The notes beneath the pieces were generated by a model that was not told the DNA's origin, ran no database searches, and saw only the letters and a program-made list of their open reading frames with translations. DNA of 33,165 nt from Thauera sp. UBA6194 (GTDB lineage Bacteria > Pseudomonadota > Gammaproteobacteria > Burkholderiales > Rhodocyclaceae), in NCBI GenBank assembly GCA_002422685.1, contig DITC01000073.1, positions 1 through 33,165 of the forward strand, read 5' to 3'. The position numbers and the translations under genes are program-made. Shown one piece after another: positions 7,657-14,701 of the stretch. The stretch's first letter is position 1, and each line of letters opens with the position of its first letter.

Positions 7657-8430
7657 TCAGAAATTATCTTTCCAGGCGCGCAGCGCGGCGCGGCAGGCGC
7701 GGCTGTCCTGCGGGCGTTCGCCACTGTGCGCGTGCACCGCGGCGAGCAGCGAAGGGCTGTCGCAGCGCAGGAAGGGGTTGATCTCCCGTTCGCGCCCGAT
7801 CGTGCTGGGCAGGGTCGGCTTGCCTTGCGCGCGCAGCGCCTCGCAGGCGCTGGCGTAACGGTCGCGGGCCGGATTGTGCGGCTCGGCGGCGCGGGCAAAG
7901 GCGAGGTTGGCGAGGGTGTATTCGTGCGCGCAGAACACGCGCGTGGACTCGGGCAGGGCGGCCAGGCGGGTGAGGGCGGCGTCGAGCTGCGCCGGGGTGC
8001 CCTCGAACAGGCGCCCGCAGCCGGCAGAAAAAAGCGTGTCGCCGCAGAACAGTACGCCGGGTTCGATGTCCATGCCGACGTAGGCGACATGGCCGGCGGT
8101 GTGCGCCGGCACTTCGAGCACGCGCAGGCTCAGCATCGGCGCGGCCAGGTGGATTTCATCGCCTTCGCAGACCGGGTGGCTCACGTGCTCGATCGACTCG
8201 GCGGCCGGGCCGTACACCGGCACCCGGCGCAGCTCGAGCAGGGCGGCCAGACCGCCCACGTGGTCAGCGTGGTGATGGGTGACGAGGATGGCTTCGAGCT
8301 GCAGGCCGAGCGCCTGCAGCGCGGCCTCGACAGGGGCGGCGTCGCCCGGATCGACCACCACGGCGTGGCGGCCGTCGTGCATCAGCCAGATGTAGTTATC
8401 GCGGAACGCCGGAAGAGGGATAATGTGCAT
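7657..8430 (-). CDS. gloB: Hydroxyacylglutathione hydrolase (glyoxalase II)
   Basis: This 257-residue metallo-beta-lactamase-fold hydrolase converts S-D-lactoylglutathione to D-lactate and glutathione, the second step of methylglyoxal detoxification. The binuclear metal motif is THHHADHVGG (residues 51-60). Further ligands are seen in VPAHTAGHVAY (His110/His114), FCGDTLFSAGCGR (Asp131) and FCAHEYT. The C-terminal glyoxalase II domain contains INPFLRCDSP. It heads a minus-strand pair with mltD (7 bp gap). The gene is divergent from the methyltransferase gene with only 22 bp between the starts. No ribosome binding site precedes the ATG, and the predicted promoter places the transcript start at or very near it. 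Confidence 0.96.
   Translation of the reverse strand: MHIIPLPAFRDNYIWLMHDGRHAVVVDPGDAAPVEAALQALGLQLEAILVTHHHADHVGGLAALLELRRVPVYGPAAESIEHVSHPVCEGDEIHLAAPMLSLRVLEVPAHTAGHVAYVGMDIEPGVLFCGDTLFSAGCGRLFEGTPAQLDAALTRLAALPESTRVFCAHEYTLANLAFARAAEPHNPARDRYASACEALRAQGKPTLPSTIGREREINPFLRCDSPSLLAAVHAHSGERPQDSRACRAALRAWKDNF
8396..8424 (+). promoter_or_regulatory. Putative promoter of the methyltransferase-rnhA-dnaQ genes
   Basis: GATAAT (8419-8424) is a good -10 hexamer, 29 bp before the GTG start at 8453. A weak -35, TTATCG (8396-8401), lies 17 bp upstream. Both elements sit inside the start of gloB, so this promoter and the gloB promoter would overlap. Confidence 0.35.
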
Positions 8431-8437
8431 CCCGCGA

Positions 8438-8465
8438 ATTGTGAGGACCTGAGTGACGATGTCAA
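8438..8465 (-). promoter_or_regulatory. Predicted gloB-mltD promoter
   Basis: On the minus strand a perfect -35 TTGACA (8465-8460) is followed after 16 bp by CACAAT (8443-8438). The expected transcription start, about 7 nt further, falls at 8431-8432, next to the gloB ATG at 8430, which suggests a leaderless or nearly leaderless mRNA. The -35 lies within the first codons of the divergent methyltransferase gene. Confidence 0.5.
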
Positions 8466-9190
8466 TCCTCCGGCTCGAGGAATGGTTGCAGACCCCGCAG
8501 GGGCGGTACCTGCTCGACTGGGAGCAGGCGGCGCTGGATCAATGCCTGGCGGACATCTTCGGCTATTACGCGGTGCAGATCGGCCTGCCCGGCATCGATC
8601 TGCTGCGCGCCAATCGCATGCCCCTGCATCTGCGTTGCGGCCCGCTCGCGCGCAGCGGGGACGAGTTCGCGAGCGTGTGCGCGAGCGCAGATGCGCTGCC
8701 TTTCGCCACGGCGAGCGTGGATCTGGTGGTGTTGCCACATGCGCTCGAGTTTTCTTCGCAGGCGCACAAGGTATTGCGCGAGGTCGAGCGCGTGCTGGTG
8801 CCCGAGGGCAGCGTGGTGGTCACCGGATTCAACCCGCTCAGCCTCTGGGGTGCCCGCCGTCTGCTCGCACGCGCAGGCGCCGAGTTTCCGTGGCGTGGCC
8901 GTTATCGCAGCGTGATGCAGATCCGTGACTGGCTGGGATTGCTCGGTTTCGAGGTGCAGCACACCGCGTATGGATGTTACGCACCGCCGCTGCGCGGGCC
9001 GCGCTGGCGCTTTCTCGACCGCCCCGGCGCGCGCTGGTGGCCGGTGCTCGGCGCCGCGTACCTCCTTCACGGGATCAAGCGCGTGCAGGGCATGCGCCTG
9101 ATCGCGCCCGACTGGCGTAGCCGCAAGGCGCGCGCAAAAAGACTATCACCCGTCGCCCAGCGCGACGGCAGCACAAGGACGATGTATTAG
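8453..9190 (+). CDS. YafS-like class I SAM-dependent methyltransferase
   Basis: This 245-residue protein resembles the methyltransferase encoded between gloB and rnhA in many Proteobacteria (yafS in E. coli). The methyltransferase core is seen as ADALPFATASVDLVVLPHAL (about 79-98), followed by VLREVERVLVPEGSVVVTGF and NPLSLWGAR. The N-terminal SAM-binding motif I is degenerate: the expected acidic GxGxG strand appears as AVQIGLPGIDLL. The substrate is unknown. The C-terminal part is basic, and the protein ends directly before rnhA (TAG then ATG without a gap). The GTG at 8453 has GAGGA 5 nt upstream; an ATG two codons later is an alternative. Confidence 0.82.
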   Translation: MTMSILRLEEWLQTPQGRYLLDWEQAALDQCLADIFGYYAVQIGLPGIDLLRANRMPLHLRCGPLARSGDEFASVCASADALPFATASVDLVVLPHALEFSSQAHKVLREVERVLVPEGSVVVTGFNPLSLWGARRLLARAGAEFPWRGRYRSVMQIRDWLGLLGFEVQHTAYGCYAPPLRGPRWRFLDRPGARWWPVLGAAYLLHGIKRVQGMRLIAPDWRSRKARAKRLSPVAQRDGSTRTMY

Positions 9191-9649
9191 ATGGAAGAAG
9201 TCGATATCTACACCGACGGCGCGTGCAGCGGAAATCCGGGCCCGGGCGGCTGGGGCGCGCTCCTGCGCGCGGGTGCGCACGAGAAGGAGATCTGGGGGGG
9301 CGAGCCCGACACCACCAACAACCGCATGGAGTTGCTCGCCGTGATCCGCGCGCTCGAGACGCTCAAGCGGCCGGTGGCGGCGCGCGTGCACACCGACAGC
9401 CAGTACGTGCAAAAAGGCATCTCGGAGTGGATCCACGGCTGGAAAGCGCGCGGCTGGAAGACGGCGTCGAAGGCGCCAGTCAAGAATGCGGACCTGTGGC
9501 GCGCGCTGGACGAGGCCGCCTCGCATCACGAGGTGCAATGGCTGTGGGTGCGCGGCCACGCCGGTCATGCCGAAAACGAACGCGCCGATGCGCTGGCGCG
9601 GCGCGGCGCCGAGGCGGTGCGGCGCAAGGGCGCCGCGGTGGCTGGCTGA
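9191..9649 (+). CDS. rnhA: Ribonuclease HI
   Basis: This 152-residue enzyme degrades the RNA strand of RNA-DNA hybrids, clearing R-loops and primers. The four catalytic carboxylates are present: Asp9 (IYTDGACSGNPGPGGWG), Glu47 (NNRMELLA), Asp69 (VHTDSQYV) and Asp133 (NERADALA). The flexible-loop histidine in WVRGHAGHAENE is also present. The basic protrusion (about 80-98, WIHGWKARGWKTASKAP) characteristic of bacterial RNase HI is intact. The gene abuts the methyltransferase stop and is followed after 13 bp by dnaQ on the same strand. In E. coli rnhA and dnaQ are divergent, so co-transcription here is a real difference in layout. Confidence 0.98.
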   Translation: MEEVDIYTDGACSGNPGPGGWGALLRAGAHEKEIWGGEPDTTNNRMELLAVIRALETLKRPVAARVHTDSQYVQKGISEWIHGWKARGWKTASKAPVKNADLWRALDEAASHHEVQWLWVRGHAGHAENERADALARRGAEAVRRKGAAVAG

Positions 9650-9662
9650 AGGGAGAAGACAG

Positions 9663-10388
9663 ATGCGACAGATCGTGCTCGACACCGAAACCACTGGCCT
9701 GGACTGGCGCAACGGCGACCGTGTCATCGAGATCGGCTGCGTGGAACTGCTCAATCGCGGCCTCACCGGGCGGCATTTTCACGTGTACATCAATCCTCAG
9801 CGGGCAATCGATGCGGAGGCGGTGGCCGTCCATGGCATCACCGAGGATTTTCTCGCAGACAAACCGAAGTTCGCCGACGTCGCGCTGGGATTCGAGGACT
9901 TCGTGCGTGATGCCGAGCTCGTCATCCACAACGCGAGCTTCGACGTGGGCTTCCTCGACCACGAACTCGCACTGCTCGGGCGCGCGCGGCTCGCGGACCT
10001 GTGCGCCGGAGTGATCGACACGCTCAAGCTGGCCAAGGAGCAGAATCCGGGCAAGAAGGCCTCACTCGACGCCTTGTGCGACCGCTACGAGATCGACAAC
10101 GCTCACCGCGAGCTGCATGGTGCGCTGCTCGATGCCGAGTTGCTCGCCGAGGTCTACCTGGCCATGACGCGCGGTCAGGAGAGCCTGATGATCGGGCTGG
10201 AAGACGACAGCGTGCCACGTGAGCTCGACGCGGGCGGCCTGCCCGTGCTGCGGGCGGCGCTGAAGGTGCTGCGTCCGACCGAGAACGAACTCGAGGCGCA
10301 CGCGAGCGTGCTGGGGGACATCGCCAAGGCGAACAAGGGCCTGTGTCTGTGGCTCCCGCCTGCCGAAGAACCCGCGCCCGCGAGCTGA
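9663..10388 (+). CDS. dnaQ: DNA polymerase III epsilon subunit, 3'-5' proofreading exonuclease
   Basis: This 241-residue DEDDh exonuclease proofreads for the replicative polymerase. The catalytic residues are visible: Asp7 and Glu9 (LDTETTGLDW), Asp94 (HNASFDVGFLDHE), His152 and Asp157 (HRELHGALLDAELLA). After the nuclease domain, GQESLMIGL (about 172-180) corresponds to the beta-clamp-binding motif of E. coli epsilon (QTSMAFA region). A roughly 60-residue C-terminal segment follows, where the alpha-binding part lies in the family. The ATG at 9663 was chosen because the ribosome site GGGAGAAG precedes it and the protein begins MRQIVLDTETTG as in relatives. The open frame extending upstream is inside rnhA. 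Confidence 0.97.
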   Translation: MRQIVLDTETTGLDWRNGDRVIEIGCVELLNRGLTGRHFHVYINPQRAIDAEAVAVHGITEDFLADKPKFADVALGFEDFVRDAELVIHNASFDVGFLDHELALLGRARLADLCAGVIDTLKLAKEQNPGKKASLDALCDRYEIDNAHRELHGALLDAELLAEVYLAMTRGQESLMIGLEDDSVPRELDAGGLPVLRAALKVLRPTENELEAHASVLGDIAKANKGLCLWLPPAEEPAPAS

Positions 10389-10396
10389 ACGCGGGC
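10376..10396. terminator. Possible hairpin at the end of dnaQ
   Basis: GCCCGCG (10376-10382) and CGCGGGC (10390-10396) form a perfect 7 bp stem with a 7 nt loop that contains the dnaQ stop codon. No U-tract follows, so it is only a candidate terminator between the convergent dnaQ and CBS-protein genes. Confidence 0.28.
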
Positions 10397-10446
10397 GGCG
10401 GGGCAAGGCTACGGAAACGCGGCGCGCACAAGCCGGACAGAACGGC

Positions 10447-10854
10447 TCAGCGCGCTTCGCTTCTGACCTTCTCGAGACCCTTCAGGATGTCGCGGCGCGA
10501 GAGCTGACCCACGAGACGCGAGCCCTCGCACACCGGCAGGCAGCGGTAGTGCTTGCTCAGAAAGAGTTGGATCGCGTCGATCAGGCTGGCGTTACCCGAA
10601 ATCGAGGTGACGTCGCGGCTCATGAAGTCCTGCACCGTGCCTTCCTCGCGGCGGAAGTAGGAGGCGTCGAGCGCCGCCTTGAGGCAATCCTTTTCGGACA
10701 GGAAACCGATCAGGCGGTTGTTCTCATCGACTACCGGTGCACCGCTGAGCTCGTGCTTGAGCAGGATGTGCACCGCCTTGAGCAGATTGGTGTCGGATTT
10801 GAAGGCGAGGTGGTCGCCAACCATGTAGTCCTTGACGAGCAGGGAGCTGAGCAT
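10447..10854 (-). CDS. CBS-domain-pair protein
   Basis: This 135-residue protein consists of two tandem CBS domains and little else. CBS1 (about 5-62) contains VKDYMVGDHLAFKSDTNL and GAPVVDENNRLIGFLSEKD. CBS2 (about 75-130) contains VQDFMSRDVTSISGNASL and CLPVCEGSRLVGQLSRRDIL. Such stand-alone Bateman modules usually bind adenine nucleotides and regulate a partner protein; the partner is not known here. A good ribosome site, AGGAGACAGC, precedes the ATG. The gene lies 18 bp after nqrM on the same strand, suggesting co-transcription, and converges on dnaQ. Confidence 0.88.
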   Translation of the reverse strand: MLSSLLVKDYMVGDHLAFKSDTNLLKAVHILLKHELSGAPVVDENNRLIGFLSEKDCLKAALDASYFRREEGTVQDFMSRDVTSISGNASLIDAIQLFLSKHYRCLPVCEGSRLVGQLSRRDILKGLEKVRSEAR

Positions 10855-10872
10855 GCTGTCTCCTGAGTGGGT

Positions 10873-11070
10873 TCAGTGTTGTTCTTCGGCCTGCGCTGCG
10901 TCGAGCCGCGCCTGACGCTTCGAGCACGGGTTGCTGCAGCCACAAGCGCCACCGCTCGCCCCCAGACCGCCACAGCTGCCGGCAATGGGTTTGCGCCCGA
11001 ACATGACGCCGACCGCCATGGCGCAGATCACGATACCGACGATCAAAAATGTGACCAGAAATGTATTCAT
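10873..11070 (-). CDS. nqrM: NqrM, Na+-NQR maturation factor
   Basis: This 65-residue protein has a single N-terminal membrane helix (FLVTFLIVGIVICAMAVGVMF) followed by RKPIAGSCGGLG and a cysteine cluster GACGCSNPC (Cys33, Cys43, Cys45, Cys49), the hallmark of the NqrM/DUF539 family. NqrM is needed to mature the Na+-translocating NADH:quinone oxidoreductase, probably by delivering iron for its Cys-ligated centre. No nqrA-F genes are in the window, so the link to that complex comes from the family. GAGGA lies about 8 nt before the ATG. The C-terminus (SKRQARLDAAQAEEQH) is charged. A 136 bp gap separates it from the upstream spermidine-synthase-like gene. Confidence 0.88.
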   Translation of the reverse strand: MNTFLVTFLIVGIVICAMAVGVMFGRKPIAGSCGGLGASGGACGCSNPCSKRQARLDAAQAEEQH

Positions 11071-11128
11071 CGAGTCGATCCTCGTTGAAGCGGGCCTTGA
11101 TGGCCGTTTATCGGTTGAAGAATAGCGC

Positions 11129-11146
11129 GCCAGAAGGGGTTCTGGC
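11129..11146. terminator. Hairpin between the spermidine-synthase-like gene and nqrM
   Basis: GCCAGAA-GGGG-TTCTGGC (11129-11146) is a perfect 7 bp stem with a 4 nt loop. It lies 61 bp beyond the stop of the mutS-linked gene and 59 bp before the nqrM start, on the same strand. There is no U-tract. It could mark the end of the suhB-mutS transcript or be a processing element. I saw nothing else in this 136 bp gap apart from the nqrM ribosome site. Confidence 0.3.
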
Positions 11147-11206
11147 CACAGGGTGATGACATGAAGCAGGCAATTTCGCGCCCACCTTCATCATTCCCGC
11201 TTGCGT

Positions 11207-11977
11207 TCACAATCGCAGAAGGCCGCCAGGCATGCCGCCGGTCTGCTCGAGCCGGCTGATCGTCGGGCCGAGATCGAGTCCGGTTTCGGCTTTCAGCGCG
11301 CGAGCGCGTTCGCGCAGCTCGTGGACACTGCGCTCGATGGGTTCGCCGGCGGCGCCGAATGCGACCACGTTGCCGCTGTCGCAGGACGGAAACGCGAGCG
11401 CGCGACCGTCATAGGCGCGCACGATGCGCTCCAGGCTCGTCTTGTAGCCGCGCGAGCGCCCGAACAGGTTCACCGCCATGATGCCGCGCTTCGACAGCCG
11501 GGCGCGCACGGCCTGGTGGAAGGGCTCGGTGTCGAGCACGCCGGCGCGCGCGTTGCGGTCGAAGCCGTCGATCAGCACGTAGTCCCATTCCTGATCGTGT
11601 TCGAGCACGTATTGCGCGCCGCAGCCGATGTGGATCGAGAAGCGCGCGTCCTCGGCCGGCAATTTGAAGAACTGGCGCGCGGCGGCGACCACCGCAGGCG
11701 CGATCTCGACCACGCGGATCTTCGCCTGTGGCAGGTGGTGATGCACGAAGCGCGCGATCGAGGCCGCGCCCAGACCGATGATCAGCACCTTGCGCGGCCA
11801 GTGCCCGCCGTCGGCGGCCAGTCCGTCGCGCAGCAGCAGGCCCGCCATCATCTCGCGCGTGTAGGCGAGCTCGAGCGCATGCGGCTTGCGGATGCGCATC
11901 GCGCCCTGGATCCAGTCGGAGCCGAAGTGAAGGTAGCGCACGCCGGCTGCTTCGGAGATGTCGATGGGCGGGTTCAT
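11207..11977 (-). CDS. Spermidine-synthase-like methyltransferase-fold protein
   Basis: This 256-residue protein has the Rossmann-like fold of the spermidine synthase family. It shows motif I VLIIGLGAASIARF (64-77), acidic strand end RVVEIAPAVV (Glu91) and WDYVLIDGFD (131-140). An N-terminal beta segment precedes these. Spermidine synthases transfer aminopropyl groups from decarboxylated SAM to putrescine. Here the usual post-motif segment is DGFDRNA, and no speD-like gene is nearby, so polyamine synthesis is not established; many such orphans have unknown substrates. Its ATG overlaps the mutS stop (ATGA), implying translational coupling. The open frame extending upstream lies within mutS. 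Confidence 0.82.
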   Translation of the reverse strand: MNPPIDISEAAGVRYLHFGSDWIQGAMRIRKPHALELAYTREMMAGLLLRDGLAADGGHWPRKVLIIGLGAASIARFVHHHLPQAKIRVVEIAPAVVAAARQFFKLPAEDARFSIHIGCGAQYVLEHDQEWDYVLIDGFDRNARAGVLDTEPFHQAVRARLSKRGIMAVNLFGRSRGYKTSLERIVRAYDGRALAFPSCDSGNVVAFGAAGEPIERSVHELRERARALKAETGLDLGPTISRLEQTGGMPGGLLRL

Positions 11978-14694
11978 GCGGTGGCGTCTCCGGCCAGGCG
12001 CTTGAGCGCATACAGGCGCTCGAGCGCCTCGCGCGGGGTGAGCGTGTCCGGGTCGATGTCGGCGAGCTCGGTCAGTACCGGGTGCGACAGCGGTGCGTCG
12101 TCGGGTTCGGGTAGCATGGCGAAGAGGTCGGCCTGCGGGCCGGCGTCGATCTCGCGGTTTTCCAGCGCGCGCAGGCGGCGCTTGGCGTCGCGGATCACCG
12201 CCGCCGGGATGCCGGCGAGGGCGGCGACCTCGATGCCGTAGCTCTGGCTCGCCGGGCCTTCTTCCAGTGCGTGCAGGAAGACGATGCGGTGGCCGTGCTC
12301 GACCGCGTCCAGGTGCACGTTGGCGCACTCGGGGTAGTCGGCGTTGAGGCGGGTGAGCTCGAAGTAGTGGGTTGCGAACAGCGTCAGCGCGCGCGACTTC
12401 TCCAGCAGGTGGCGGGCGATCGCGAAGGCGAGCGCGAGTCCGTCGAAGGTCGAGGTGCCGCGGCCGATCTCGTCCATCAGCACCAGGCTGCGCTCGGTGG
12501 CGCCGTGCAGGATGGCGGCAGCCTCGGTCATCTCGACCATGAAGGTCGAGCGCCCGGAGGCGAGGTCGTCGGAGGCACCGATGCGGGTGAAGATGGCATC
12601 GAGCGGGCCGAGCTCGGCGGCGTCCGCCGGCACGAAGCTGCCGACATGGGCGAGCAGGCAGATGAGCGCCACCTGGCGCATGAAGGTCGATTTGCCGCCC
12701 ATGTTGGGGCCGGTGATCATCAGCATGCGGCGGGTGGCGGCCAAGCGCGCGTCGTTGCGGATGAAGCTCTCGACCTGGCGCTCGACCACCGGATGGCGGC
12801 CGCCGACGATGTTCAGTCCCGGGGTGTCGACGAAGCGCGGCTGCACGTAGCCGTAGCGCAGCGCGGCCTCGGCCAGCGCGGCGAGGCCGTCGAGCAGCGC
12901 GAGCGCGCGCGCGATGCGCTGCAGTGCCGGGATGTGGGCGGCGAGCACGTCCAGCACCTGGTCAAAGAGCAGCTTCTCGCGTGCCAGCGCGCGCTCGTTG
13001 GCCGACAGCGCCTTGTCCTCGAAGGCCTTGAGCTCGGGGGTGATGTAGCGCTCGGCGTTCTTCAGCGTCTGGCGGCGGCGGTAGTCGTCGGGCACCTTGT
13101 CGGCGTTGGCGCGGCTGACCTCGATGTAGAAGCCGTGCACCTTGTTGAACTCGACCTTGAGCCCGGGAATGCCGCTGCGCTCGCGCTCGCGGGTCTCCAG
13201 CGCCATCAGGAACTCGCCGCAGTTGGTCTGGATGCCGCGCAGCTCGTCGAGCTCGGCATCGAAGCCGGGGGCGATCACGCCGCCGTCGCGCACCATGGCG
13301 GCGGGCTCGGCGGCGATGGCGTGTTGCAGCAGCGCGAGCGGCTCAGGAGCGATGGCGAGCGCGCCGACGATCTCGGCGAGCAGCGGCGCCCGGCAGGGGG
13401 CGAGGGCGGCGGCGAGCTCGGGCAGGCGCAGCAGGCTCTCGCGCAGCGCCGACAGGTCGCGCGGGCGCGCGCTGCGCAGCGCGATGCGGGCGGTGATGCG
13501 GTCGACGTCGGCCACGCCGCGCAGTGCGCCGCGTACCGCGAAGGCGACGCGGCCGTCGCGGCCGGGGAGGGCGAAGCCGTCGGGCGTCGCGGCGCTCTCC
13601 CGGATGCCCGGGCTTGCCGCCACCGACGCTTCGCTCATCTCACCCTCATCTGCCCCGACCAGCTCCGCCACCGCGGCTTGGCGCGCGGCGGGCTGGGCGC
13701 GTTCGCGCAGCGGGTGATGCAGCGCATGGCGCAGCCAGCGCGAGCCCATGCTGGTCACGCAGGTGTCGAGCAGCGAGAGCAGGGTGGGCGAGGGTTCGCC
13801 GCGCAGGGTCTCGGTCAGTTCCAGGTTGCGGCGCGTGGCGGCGTCCAGGCGCAGGGTCTCGGATTCGCGCTCCACCACCAGGCCGGTGACGTGGGCCAGC
13901 GTCTGGCGCTGGGTGGCCTGGGCGTAGTCGTACAGGGCCGCCGCGGCGCCGAGCGCCACCGGCAAGTCCTCGACGCCGAAGCCGGCGAGGTCGCGGGTGC
14001 CGAAGTGGGTGGTGAGCAGGCGCGTGCCGGTCTCGGCATCGAACTGCCAGTCCGCCAGCCGGCGCTGGGCGGGGGCGAGCGCATCCAGCAAGGGCAGGGC
14101 GAGCCCGTCGGGTACCAGCACCTCGGCCGGGCGCAGGCGCTCGAACTGCGCCTGCAGCGCGTCCGACGGGCACTGCATGAGGCGGAAGTCGCCGTTGGCG
14201 AGGTTGAGCCACGCCAGCCCGAGCACGCCGCGGTTCAGGCTGGCGGCGAGCAGCAGGGAATCGCGGCGGTCGTCGAGCAGCGCGGCGTCGGTCAGCGTGC
14301 CGGGGGTGACGATGCGGCTCACCGCACGCTCCATCGGCCCCTTGGTCGCGCCCGGTTCGCCCACCTGCTCTGCGATCACCACCGATTCGCCGAGCCTGAC
14401 CAGGCGCGCGAGGTATTGCTCGACCGCGTGAAAGGGTACGCCCGCCATGCGGATCGGCTTGCCGCCCGACTGGCCGCGCGTGGTGAGCGTGATGTCGAGC
14501 AGGCGCGAGGCCTTTTCGGCGTCTTCGAAGAAGAGCTCGTAGAAGTCGCCCATGCGGTAGAAGAGCAGGGTGTCCGGATGCTGCTGCTTGATCCGAAGGT
14601 ACTGCTGCATCATTGGTGTGTGGGCGGCGATCTGCGCCTCGCTCAGGGCCGGGCGCGCGGCGCCCGCGCCCCGGGAAAGCGTGCTGGCTGCCAA
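11974..14694 (-). CDS. mutS: MutS, DNA mismatch recognition ATPase
   Basis: MutS recognises mismatches and recruits MutL for repair. The mismatch-wedging motif is in RMGDFYELFF (Phe-x-Glu at about 51-53 here). The ATPase motifs are TGPNMGGKSTFMRQ (about 660), SDDLASGRSTFMVEM, LVLMDEIGRGTSTFDG and FATHYFELT. The start is uncertain. Relatives begin about ten residues before HTPMMQQYLR, but no ATG or GTG is available there. A TTG at 14694, 7 bp after the suhB stop, is the nearest standard codon and gives 906 residues; an ATG at 14613 would lose the conserved HTP. Roughly 40 extra residues (about 345-388, GEMSEASVAASPGIRESAA onwards) are inserted in the core/lever region compared with E. coli MutS. 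Confidence 0.95.
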   Translation of the reverse strand: MAASTLSRGAGAARPALSEAQIAAHTPMMQQYLRIKQQHPDTLLFYRMGDFYELFFEDAEKASRLLDITLTTRGQSGGKPIRMAGVPFHAVEQYLARLVRLGESVVIAEQVGEPGATKGPMERAVSRIVTPGTLTDAALLDDRRDSLLLAASLNRGVLGLAWLNLANGDFRLMQCPSDALQAQFERLRPAEVLVPDGLALPLLDALAPAQRRLADWQFDAETGTRLLTTHFGTRDLAGFGVEDLPVALGAAAALYDYAQATQRQTLAHVTGLVVERESETLRLDAATRRNLELTETLRGEPSPTLLSLLDTCVTSMGSRWLRHALHHPLRERAQPAARQAAVAELVGADEGEMSEASVAASPGIRESAATPDGFALPGRDGRVAFAVRGALRGVADVDRITARIALRSARPRDLSALRESLLRLPELAAALAPCRAPLLAEIVGALAIAPEPLALLQHAIAAEPAAMVRDGGVIAPGFDAELDELRGIQTNCGEFLMALETRERERSGIPGLKVEFNKVHGFYIEVSRANADKVPDDYRRRQTLKNAERYITPELKAFEDKALSANERALAREKLLFDQVLDVLAAHIPALQRIARALALLDGLAALAEAALRYGYVQPRFVDTPGLNIVGGRHPVVERQVESFIRNDARLAATRRMLMITGPNMGGKSTFMRQVALICLLAHVGSFVPADAAELGPLDAIFTRIGASDDLASGRSTFMVEMTEAAAILHGATERSLVLMDEIGRGTSTFDGLALAFAIARHLLEKSRALTLFATHYFELTRLNADYPECANVHLDAVEHGHRIVFLHALEEGPASQSYGIEVAALAGIPAAVIRDAKRRLRALENREIDAGPQADLFAMLPEPDDAPLSHPVLTELADIDPDTLTPREALERLYALKRLAGDATA

Positions 14695-14701
14695 GGCGGG
14701 A

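Noticed and set aside
7650..8090. Upstream extension of the mltD frame into gloB
   Set aside because: The extension is Ser/Pro/Ala-rich and antiparallel to nothing conserved; the signal peptide starts at the ATG at 7649.
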